Notes under the pieces: model-generated
Seen by the model: only the letters and a program-made list of their open reading frames with translations
Databases searched by the model: none
What the model was told of the DNA's origin: nothing
Shown here: positions 52,627-60,183 of the stretch, in pieces
Layout: every line of letters starts with the position of its first letter
Position numbering within the stretch: position 1 is the first letter of the stretch
Assembly: GCA_018267915.1 (NCBI GenBank)
Contig: JAFDXN010000025.1
Coordinates: forward strand, 124,001 to 188,000
Length of the DNA stretch: 64,000 nt
Direction: 5' to 3'
Source: Bacteroidota bacterium
Lineage (GTDB): Bacteria > Bacteroidota > Bacteroidia > Chitinophagales > Chitinophagaceae
Program-made: the position numbers and the translations under genes

Positions 52627-53190
52627 TTATTTCTTCTTCTTCTTTTTCTCTTTATAAGGGGACTTCTTCTGGATCTCTTCCCAAAGCTCTTTTACCGACA
52701 CATGGGTGTTCCAGGCTTTTACCAGTTTCCGATGCTTGTCATAAACGGCTATGAAAGGTACCGCCCTTACGCCATAATAACCTGTAAAGAACATCCTTTG
52801 GTCCATACCCACGAGCTTAATGTTCTTATGCTGGTCGAGATGATACTTTTTAGCAAATTCCTTGATCTGGTAAATGGGGGAAAAGGACATCATATAGAAG
52901 TCCGCCGTTTGCAAAGAGTCCCATCCTTTTTGCAGAGTTTCGAAGGCTTGCTCGCAATGGCCACACTCAGCACCGAAAAAGAATAGCACGAAAGGCTTAC
53001 CTTCCGGGATATTGAATGAGTTGAAAACCGTCGTGCTATCCAGCTCCAGTATTTCGAAAGCCGGCAGGTTAGGGTCTTTCTGATAAGGTAATGTGTCTGC
53101 ATCTTTGGTCTTCTCCTTTTTGTCTTGTGCGAAGGTGCAGGCAGCAGTGAACACAAGCAAGGCAGTGAGTAAAAAACAAATACGTTTCAT
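52627..53190 (-). CDS. Exported thioredoxin-fold protein
   Basis: 187 residues from ATG 53190. Signal peptide (ICFLLTALLVFTAACTFAQ); the cysteine in it could alternatively mark a lipoprotein. The thioredoxin-like domain has FVLFFFGAECGHCEQAFETLQ with a CxxC active site (CGHC), and the cis-Pro loop GVRAVPFIAVYD. It resembles TlpA/ResA-type periplasmic reductases. The C-terminus ends in a run of lysines (KEKKKKKK). Likely target: disulphides of exported or cytochrome proteins. Confidence 0.85.
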   Translation of the reverse strand: MKRICFLLTALLVFTAACTFAQDKKEKTKDADTLPYQKDPNLPAFEILELDSTTVFNSFNIPEGKPFVLFFFGAECGHCEQAFETLQKGWDSLQTADFYMMSFSPIYQIKEFAKKYHLDQHKNIKLVGMDQRMFFTGYYGVRAVPFIAVYDKHRKLVKAWNTHVSVKELWEEIQKKSPYKEKKKKKK

Positions 53191-53265
53191 AAAAATAATT
53201 CCGGATTTCAGCGGTGAATATCGCAATAAATATACCAACAAATGTAAGCATACTATCCTTTTCGT

Positions 53266-53273
53266 TAACTTTA
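53266..53273 (+). promoter_or_regulatory. -7-like box of the UvrD-nuclease gene
   Basis: TAACTTTA, one base from TAnnTTTG, 39 bases before the ATG at 53313. Confidence 0.4.
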
Positions 53274-53312
53274 TGATTATAAATTATTTCCCCCTGTTTA
53301 CGGAGCCCTGGT

Positions 53313-56300
53313 ATGAATGAAGAACTCTTCCTGCAGCGATATGGTAACCTGAATGATGCGCAGCGCGAGGCTGTAGATACAATATACGGCCCTGTGATGG
53401 TGATAGCCGGACCCGGTACCGGCAAAACTGAAGTATTGTCAATGCGCATTGCCAACCTGCTGCGCAGCGAGGCCCAGGTTCAGCCCAACGAGATACTCTG
53501 CCTTACCTATACCGACGAGGCCACTAATGCCATGCGCCGCCGGCTGGTACAGATCGTGGGGACAGCTGCACACCGGGTGAACATCTGCACCTTTCACGCT
53601 TTTTGCAATAACGTAATACAAGCTAACAGCGAATATTTTAGCGTGCGAAGCCTGCAGCCCATAACCGACCTGGAGCGCACAGAGCTGCTGTATGACATGC
53701 TGGAGCAACTGCCTCAGGGCCATCCCTTGAGAAAACTCAGCGGCAATATCTATTACGACGCAGGCAGGCTCAACAGGCTCTTTGACCTGATGAAGCGGGA
53801 AAACCTGAAACCTGAGGATATTGGCAGGGCTATTGACATCTACCTGGCTGATATCCCCGAGCGGGAAGAATATATCTACAAACGGAATGGCAAAGGCTAC
53901 AAAGCAGGTGATAAGAAGCAGGACAAGATCGATGAAGAGATCCGCAAGATGGGCATGACCAAAGCAGCTGCGGAACTATTTGGCGAGTATGAGCATAAAA
54001 TGAAAGAAAAAGGCCGCTACGATTTCAATGATATGATCAGTTGGGTGCTGAAGGCCTTTGAAGAACATCCCGCGTTGTTGCTCAGCTACCAGGAGCGCCA
54101 CCAGTTCATATTGGTAGACGAATTCCAGGACACCAATGGCTCGCAGAATACCCTGCTTCAGATGCTTACCGCATTTTGGGAAGACCCGAACATATTTGTG
54201 GTAGGCGATGACGACCAATCGATATACGAATTCCAAGGCGCACGTATCCGGAATATCATTGAGTTTTACGAGCGTTATAAAGAAACCATCAGGATCGTTA
54301 TCCTTCCCCAGAATTACCGCTCTTCGCAGGCTATACTGGACAAGGCAACTGCTACTATACAGCACAACCAGCAAAGGCTGATATACCAACTGAAAGAGCT
54401 GAACCTGGATAAGAACATCGTGGCATCGGCCGAGCGCTTCAGGGATGGGAAGGAGACCGTTATACCCGAGGTGAACATCTACCCTAACATACTACAGGAA
54501 GAGGCTGACGTGGTGATGCAGATAGAGCAATTGAAGGAGAAAGGAGTGGCTTTACGTGATATCGCCGTGCTCTATGCACAACACAAGCAGGCCGATAACA
54601 TCATAGAGCTCATGGAGCGCAAGGGCATTCCCTACACGGTGAAAAAACCGGTTAACGTATTGGAACTGCCACTGGTGCAGCAGATCATTAATATACTTTA
54701 TTACCTGGACGAAGAACGTAAAAGTCCCTTCAGCGCGGAGGCAATTCTGTTCGAGATCATGCACGCGCCTTATTACGGCATTACCTCCACAGACATTGCG
54801 ATGCTGTCGCTGCACATACAGGGTAACAGGGCTAAGGATAAAAGTCTGGGCTACTGGCGCATGGTGTTGGGCAACGGCCTGCTGATGGAGTCAATGAACC
54901 TGCGTTCGGCACCAGCACTGATACGGCTGGGTAACAACATCGAAAGCTGGATGCGCCAACAGCTAGAATTGCCACTACCCCTGCTGGTTGAAAAGATCGT
55001 GTATGAAAGTGGTATGGTGACACACCTGCTGCGCGGGAAGAACTACGCATGGGATGTGCAGGTACTGAACACCTTCTTTGAATTTGTAAAGGATGCCTAC
55101 AGCCGAGACGCAAGGATAAAACCTGCTGAGTTGCTGCGCATGCTCGAGCGGATGAAGGAGGAAAACATACAGATACCCTTGCAAAAGGTGATACAGAACG
55201 AGAATGGCGTGCACTTCTACACGGCACATGGGGCGAAAGGAAATGAGTTCGAGTACGTGTTTTTGGTGGGTTGCACCAAGAATTTCTGGGAGGCCAAGCG
55301 TGGCGCAATGAATGAATATAAGCTGCCTGATATACTCACTAACACTGAAGACGACCCTGAAAGTACTTATAAAGTGGAGGTAGCCCGTAGGCTTTTTTAT
55401 GTTGCACTTACGAGGGCCAAGAAACATCTTTATTTATCCTACGCCGAAGCTGACAACTCAGGCAAGGCACTGGAACACTCGGTATTCATTGACGAAGTGA
55501 GCGCAGCCGAAGAACGCAGGCACAAACGCCTGGAAGCTGCAGAAGTACTGACTCACATGCAATGGGCGATGGCGCCGGTGCCTAAGGTACAGGTGGAACT
55601 GGCTAATCACCAGTGGATAGAGCGGGTGTTATCTCACTTCACAATGAGTTACACTTCACTGTCCAAATTCCTGCGTTGCCCGTTGGCATTTTATTACGAG
55701 AACATTCTACAGGTACCCTACCAAAAAAGCGATGCACTGGCTTTTGGCAGCGCGGTGCATAATGCCCTGGAGCGTATGTTCCGCGTGATGAAGGAACAAA
55801 AGGGCGTATTTCCGACAAGGGAAGACCTGATCGTCTACTTTGAACAATCACTTTTCCGCGAGTCTTCCTCGTTCACACCCATACAGTACGACAGGCGCAA
55901 GGAGCAGGGAACAACAATGCTCAATCAATACTATGATCAGTATGTCAACAGCTTTGCGAAAGAGGTGGAAATAGAATTTAAGGTGCCGCGCATGATGCTC
56001 GATGGTGTGCCGGTAACAGGAAAAATAGATAAGATAGAAATCGAAGCAGACGGCTGTACGGTAGTAGACTATAAGACCGGTGATCCTGACCGTTCTGCGA
56101 CTGCTATGGTTGCCGGACCGAACGATAAGGAACCAGCGGGCGGTGATTACTGGAGGCAGATGGTATTTTATAAATTGTTGCTTGAGAATTACCCTGACCG
56201 TCCATTCCGGGTAAAAATGGGCATGTTCGATTATATAGAAAAGGGACGTAAAAGCAATGAATACAAACGCCTTTATGTTCCGGTCTATACGCAGGATGAG

Positions 56301-56456
56301 GAAATAGTGCGCGAGCAATTAAAAGATACCTACCTGCGCATTATGAACCATGACTTTAATACCGGCTGTGGTGATGAGGATTGCCATTGGTGCAATTTTG
56401 CCAAACAATACGAATTGATCAGGCCGACGGAAGAAGTGGAGGTGGATGATATATAG
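53313..56456 (+). CDS. UvrD-like helicase fused to a PD-(D/E)XK nuclease
   Basis: 1047 residues. SF1A helicase: LNDAQREAVDTI (Q motif), Walker A GPGTGKT at 33-39, LVDEFQDTN (motif II), VVGDDDQSIYEFQGA (III), LPQNYRSSQAIL (IV), TAHGAKGNEFEYVFLVG (V) and RRLFYVALTRAKKHL (VI). A RecB-like nuclease fills the last 270 residues, with TGKIDKIEIEADGCTVVDYKTG as the D-x(n)-DxK site. Cys789 (FLRCPLAFYY) and Cys1019/1024/1027 (CGDEDCHWC) bracket it like the iron-sulphur clasp of AddB and Cas4. A role in double-strand break processing is inferred. ATG 53313 overlaps no other gene. Confidence 0.9.
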   Translation: MNEELFLQRYGNLNDAQREAVDTIYGPVMVIAGPGTGKTEVLSMRIANLLRSEAQVQPNEILCLTYTDEATNAMRRRLVQIVGTAAHRVNICTFHAFCNNVIQANSEYFSVRSLQPITDLERTELLYDMLEQLPQGHPLRKLSGNIYYDAGRLNRLFDLMKRENLKPEDIGRAIDIYLADIPEREEYIYKRNGKGYKAGDKKQDKIDEEIRKMGMTKAAAELFGEYEHKMKEKGRYDFNDMISWVLKAFEEHPALLLSYQERHQFILVDEFQDTNGSQNTLLQMLTAFWEDPNIFVVGDDDQSIYEFQGARIRNIIEFYERYKETIRIVILPQNYRSSQAILDKATATIQHNQQRLIYQLKELNLDKNIVASAERFRDGKETVIPEVNIYPNILQEEADVVMQIEQLKEKGVALRDIAVLYAQHKQADNIIELMERKGIPYTVKKPVNVLELPLVQQIINILYYLDEERKSPFSAEAILFEIMHAPYYGITSTDIAMLSLHIQGNRAKDKSLGYWRMVLGNGLLMESMNLRSAPALIRLGNNIESWMRQQLELPLPLLVEKIVYESGMVTHLLRGKNYAWDVQVLNTFFEFVKDAYSRDARIKPAELLRMLERMKEENIQIPLQKVIQNENGVHFYTAHGAKGNEFEYVFLVGCTKNFWEAKRGAMNEYKLPDILTNTEDDPESTYKVEVARRLFYVALTRAKKHLYLSYAEADNSGKALEHSVFIDEVSAAEERRHKRLEAAEVLTHMQWAMAPVPKVQVELANHQWIERVLSHFTMSYTSLSKFLRCPLAFYYENILQVPYQKSDALAFGSAVHNALERMFRVMKEQKGVFPTREDLIVYFEQSLFRESSSFTPIQYDRRKEQGTTMLNQYYDQYVNSFAKEVEIEFKVPRMMLDGVPVTGKIDKIEIEADGCTVVDYKTGDPDRSATAMVAGPNDKEPAGGDYWRQMVFYKLLLENYPDRPFRVKMGMFDYIEKGRKSNEYKRLYVPVYTQDEEIVREQLKDTYLRIMNHDFNTGCGDEDCHWCNFAKQYELIRPTEEVEVDDI

Positions 56457-56460
56457 TATG

Positions 56461-57624
56461 CTACTTCAGCAGTATATAAGTGTCCACGTCCTTCTTACTG
56501 ATCTTCTTGTCCGACAGAATGACGAGGCGCTCCACCACATTGCGCAGCTCGCGTATGTTGCCGGTCCAGTTATAGTCTTGTAGCGCTTTTATAGCTGCAT
56601 CATCGATCTGCTTTACCGGTTGTTTGTACTCCTCGCAGATGTCTTTCAGGAAATGCTCGATCAATAATGGTATATCATCCCTGCGGTCATTAAGAGAAGG
56701 CACATGAATAAGGATGACACTGAGCCTGTGGTAAAGGTCGAGGCGAAACTTTTTGGCTTCTACCTCCTGCAAAAGGTCTTTATTAGTAGCGGCTATTACG
56801 CGCACATCCACCTTTATTTCTTTTTCTCCACCCACGCGTGTAATCTTTCCTTCCTGTAGGGCGCGCAGCATTTTAGCCTGTGCATCGTGGCTCATATCGC
56901 CTATTTCGTCGAGGAAGAGTGTACCGCCGCTGGCTTGTTCAAACTTGCCGATGCGCTGCTTGATAGCCGATGTAAAAGAGCCTTTTTCATGCCCAAACAG
57001 TTCGCTCTCTATCAACTCCGATGGTATTGCGGCACAGTTCACCTCTATCAACGGCGCATTGGAGCGCGTGCTCAACTCATGTATGCGTCGGGCCACCAGT
57101 TCCTTGCCCACACCGTTCTCACCCGTTACCAATACGCGGGCATCTGTCGGTGCCACTTTTTCTATCGTTTCTTTGATGCGCTTCATACCCTCCGATTCCC
57201 CGATCATTTCTGCGCTCTTCGATATCTTTTTGCGCAACTGCTTCGTTTCGGCTACCAACGATTTTTTGTCCATCGCATTGCGAATGGTGATCAGCATGCG
57301 GTTCAGGTCCGGCGGTTTCGATATGTAATCGAAGGCACCTTTCTTTACAGCGTCAACAGCCGTTTCAATATTGCCATGACCACTGATGACGATAAAAGGT
57401 GTATCCGGTTTTTCTTCCCGTGCTACAGTGAGCACCTCAATACCGTCCATCTTTGGCATCTTTATATCGCAAAGGATACAATCGTAATTGTTTTCCCTGA
57501 TCTTCTTTACCGCTTCCGCACCGTCTGCAGCTTCATCTATCGCGAATCCCTCGAAGCTCAGTATCTCGCCGATGCTCTTACGTATTGCTTTCTCGTCGTC
57601 TACTATCAATATGGTTTGTGACAT
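56461..57624 (-). CDS. NtrC-like response regulator lacking GAFTGA and Fis domain
   Basis: 387 residues. Receiver domain 1-120 with phospho-acceptor Asp53 (CILCDIKMPK) and Lys103. AAA+ domain about 140-375 with Walker A GENGVGKE (168-175), GGTLFLDEIGDM (Walker B) and the arginine-finger region VPSLNDRRDDIPLL. The loop that touches sigma-54 should read GAFTGA but reads GSFTSA (215-220). The protein ends at YILLK, with no Fis-type helix-turn-helix. It may therefore act without DNA binding or sigma-54 contact, or through partners. The MORN-repeat gene lies three bases upstream. No sensor kinase is adjacent. Confidence 0.88.
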   Translation of the reverse strand: MSQTILIVDDEKAIRKSIGEILSFEGFAIDEAADGAEAVKKIRENNYDCILCDIKMPKMDGIEVLTVAREEKPDTPFIVISGHGNIETAVDAVKKGAFDYISKPPDLNRMLITIRNAMDKKSLVAETKQLRKKISKSAEMIGESEGMKRIKETIEKVAPTDARVLVTGENGVGKELVARRIHELSTRSNAPLIEVNCAAIPSELIESELFGHEKGSFTSAIKQRIGKFEQASGGTLFLDEIGDMSHDAQAKMLRALQEGKITRVGGEKEIKVDVRVIAATNKDLLQEVEAKKFRLDLYHRLSVILIHVPSLNDRRDDIPLLIEHFLKDICEEYKQPVKQIDDAAIKALQDYNWTGNIRELRNVVERLVILSDKKISKKDVDTYILLK

Positions 57625-57627
57625 AAG

Positions 57628-58386
57628 CTATTTCATTTCTTCGCCATTCTTATATTTGATGGACTTGGTTGGTTTGCCGTTCTCGTCATATTGCTTCCAG
57701 GTGCCATCCTTCTGCCCGTCTTTATATTTACCTTCGGCCTTTAGATTACCGTTTTCATAAAACTCTTTAGCACTTCCTGTCTCCACGTCTGCAACATAGT
57801 TATTTGTCTCGCTCACTTTACCGTTCTCATAGTAGATGATCACTTCGCCATCTATCTTTCCGTCTTTATAGTTGTACTCGGCTGCCTTATTCTTATTGTC
57901 GAAATACCAGATCGATTTGCCCTCACGTTTATCATTTACGTAATTGCTCTCCTCTTGTATAGTGCCAACAAAATACCACCTTTTGAAGGGGCCATCCTTT
58001 TTGCCGTTTACATAATATGCTTCTTCAGACCGTTGGGCGCCCTTATTATAAACACGGCGCGGACCATTCAACAAATCGTCTGTATATGGTTCCATCAGGC
58101 TGGCGTAGCCGGTAACGTCTATTTGCATGTGCAAGCCATTCCTTTTACCGTTTTTGTATATCGATATATCATGAGGATAGCCATCTTCCCAGTAGGTAGT
58201 CCATGCGCCATCAAGCTTTCCGTCCAGCCAGTAGCCATCGGCTATCACCCTTGTAGCAGTTTTTACTTGCCAGTATTCATGCCCGTCACTGATCTTAGTG
58301 CGCACAGTATCAACAGTTTCAGCCGACAATTGACCAAATAACAATACACAACAAAAAGCTAAACCCAGCCTGCAAATTGATTTCAT
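57628..58386 (-). CDS. Exported MORN-repeat (YwqK-like) protein
   Basis: 252 residues from ATG 58386 (MKSICRLGLAFCCVLLFGQLSA, a signal peptide); ATG 58407 is an alternative. At least seven repeats of the type GKxDGxWxxYxENG follow, for example GYWLDGKLDGAWTTYWEDG, VNGKKDGPFKRWYF, and KYKDGQKDGTWKQYDENG. Such repeats make an elongated beta structure; YwqK-like members have sometimes been annotated as antitoxins without strong proof. It is translated just before the NtrC-like gene, so the two share a transcript. Confidence 0.88.
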   Translation of the reverse strand: MKSICRLGLAFCCVLLFGQLSAETVDTVRTKISDGHEYWQVKTATRVIADGYWLDGKLDGAWTTYWEDGYPHDISIYKNGKRNGLHMQIDVTGYASLMEPYTDDLLNGPRRVYNKGAQRSEEAYYVNGKKDGPFKRWYFVGTIQEESNYVNDKREGKSIWYFDNKNKAAEYNYKDGKIDGEVIIYYENGKVSETNNYVADVETGSAKEFYENGNLKAEGKYKDGQKDGTWKQYDENGKPTKSIKYKNGEEMK

Positions 58387-58553
58387 CAGAGGTACATTTT
58401 GAGCCAATTTAGCAATTTATTCGTTTCTACGCAGATAGTGCGACTCAAGATTAGCCTTTCTTTCAGGAAATAGCTGCAACTTTGTCAGTGCCTAGGATTG
58501 GTATCGAATTTGTAATACATGTACATACATCCATTTTTACAAAAAGATATTTT

Positions 58554-59273
58554 ATGAACAAAACCGTTTTTCATCCAGCCGATACGAGGGGTCACGCCGA
58601 TCATGGCTGGCTCAATACCTACCATACTTTTAGCTTTGCCGGTTACCATGAGCCGGAACGTATACATTTCGGGGCGCTGAGAGTGCTCAACGATGATACT
58701 GTTGCAGGTGGCACCGGCTTTGGCAAGCATCCTCATGATAACATGGAGATCATCACCATCGTACTGAAGGGCGCGTTGGAACACCAGGACAGTATGGGGC
58801 ATACCCAGGCGATACACCCCGGTGAAGTACAGGTAATGAGTGCCGGCACAGGTATCTTCCACAGCGAGTATAACCATAATAAGGATGAGGCTGTAGAGCT
58901 GTTCCAGATATGGATATTCCCGGATAAGCGCAATGTAACTCCGCGTTACGACCAGAAAATGTTCGACGCAGAAAGCAGGAAGAACAAAGTACAGCAACTC
59001 GTCTCTTCTATCGACAACGACGAAGAAGGTTTGAAGATCCACCAAAATGCCAGGATATCAAGAGTTAGTCTGGAGGCGGGCAAGGAGGTGAACTATAATA
59101 TAAAAGACCCGAAGAACGGTTTGTATATTCTCATGGTAGAAGGTAGAGCAAAAGCAGCGGAGCAGCCGCTTGACAGGCGCGATGGCTACGGGTTGGCCGG
59201 AGTAGATAGCGTGAGCCTGAAAGCAGAAACCGACAGTGACATATTACTGTTTGAAGTGCCTATGTATATGTAA
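58554..59273 (+). CDS. Pirin-family protein
   Basis: 239 residues from ATG 58554. Bicupin fold with the pirin signature: HADHGWLNTYHTFSFAGY, then the metal ligands in GFGKHPHDNMEIITIVLKGALEHQDS (two His), and VQVMSAGTGIFHSEYN (His and Glu). Several pirins act as quercetin dioxygenases; others regulate metabolism. The longer upstream frame (from 58482) lacks family features. It probably contains a single metal ion in the N-terminal cupin. Confidence 0.92.
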   Translation: MNKTVFHPADTRGHADHGWLNTYHTFSFAGYHEPERIHFGALRVLNDDTVAGGTGFGKHPHDNMEIITIVLKGALEHQDSMGHTQAIHPGEVQVMSAGTGIFHSEYNHNKDEAVELFQIWIFPDKRNVTPRYDQKMFDAESRKNKVQQLVSSIDNDEEGLKIHQNARISRVSLEAGKEVNYNIKDPKNGLYILMVEGRAKAAEQPLDRRDGYGLAGVDSVSLKAETDSDILLFEVPMYM

Positions 59274-59312
59274 GCGTCCAGTATCTCAAAATAAACATCC
59301 CAAAACTGAGGC

Positions 59313-59546
59313 ATGAGCGATATCGTAAAACATTATAGTAACGGGGCAGTGACGGTGGTCTGGAAACCTGGCCTCTGTGCTCATTCGGAGAATTGCTGGC
59401 GAGGTTTGGCCTCTGTTTTCAATCCCGGTAAAAAGCCGTGGATCGATGTAACCGCATCCGACACAGAAAGCATTATAGCGCAAGTGAGTAAATGCCCTTC
59501 GGGCGCACTGAGCATTGAACGCGAAAATAAAGGCAGCCAGGAGTGA
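59313..59546 (+). CDS. Divergent (4Fe-4S)-binding protein
   Basis: 77 residues. Cys22 and Cys28 (LCAHSENCWRGL) and Cys61 (KCPSGALSIE) with NPGKKPWIDV between them follow the Fer4_19 family pattern of a mono-cluster ferredoxin. Its redox partner is unknown. It lies 40 bases after pirin and its TGA overlaps the GTG start of the NUDIX gene, so the three may be co-transcribed. Confidence 0.88.
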   Translation: MSDIVKHYSNGAVTVVWKPGLCAHSENCWRGLASVFNPGKKPWIDVTASDTESIIAQVSKCPSGALSIERENKGSQE

Positions 59547-60181
59547 GTGACAGGCATAAAATAGACTGGTTAAGGCAAAGGCTTAAAACGCCATTGCCCG
59601 GATTTGAAGCACAGGAACTGATGGCAGCCAGGGTGAAACCCATGCCATTTCAGATACCCGATAACGCACGTCCAAGTGCAGTGCTGATCTCACTTTTTTA
59701 TATAGCGGATACCCTTCACACGCTGTTGATAAAAAGAACAGACGACGGCAAGGCCCACAGTGGCCAGATAAGCTTTCCCGGGGGGCGTTTTGAAAAAACA
59801 GATGAATCGTTGAGCGCGACCGCATTGAGGGAAGCACAGGAAGAAGTGGGTATTGTATCCGCATCGGTTGAGATCTTAGGAGGTTTGACACCCCTCTATA
59901 TTCCCGTCAGCAATTTCATGGTGCATCCTTTCATCGGTGTCTTATCACAGAGGCCCGACTATGTCATCAGCAATAATGAAGTAGCACGCATAATTGAGTT
60001 GCCTGTCGATGAACTGCTTCATCCGGAGCGGAAGACAAGCGCAGAAGTAACCTCAGCAGCAGATAAAAATTTTCGCAGGGTAGTCCCGGCTTACAAACTG
60101 GTTGACGAGTCCGTCATATGGGGTGCCACTGCTATGATCATATCAGAACTGCAGGTATTATTCGAAGCCTATGGAAGCTAG
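59543..60181 (+). CDS. NUDIX hydrolase (CoA pyrophosphatase-like)
   Basis: 212 residues. The NUDIX box is GGRFEKTDESLSATALREAQEEVGI (about 80-104), with REAQEEVG intact. The preceding KAHSGQISFPGG matches the NuDC/CoAse group, which splits CoA into phosphopantetheine and 3',5'-ADP. The start is GTG 59543, overlapping the ferredoxin stop (GTGA). An internal ATG at about codon 27 would lose conserved sequence. The gene ends two bases from the converging LamG-PKD gene. Confidence 0.9.
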   Translation: MSDRHKIDWLRQRLKTPLPGFEAQELMAARVKPMPFQIPDNARPSAVLISLFYIADTLHTLLIKRTDDGKAHSGQISFPGGRFEKTDESLSATALREAQEEVGIVSASVEILGGLTPLYIPVSNFMVHPFIGVLSQRPDYVISNNEVARIIELPVDELLHPERKTSAEVTSAADKNFRRVVPAYKLVDESVIWGATAMIISELQVLFEAYGS

Positions 60182-60183
60182 AG

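Noticed and set aside
53976..56318. Several minus-strand frames of 87-158 codons
   Set aside because: All antisense to the UvrD-nuclease gene with intact helicase motifs.
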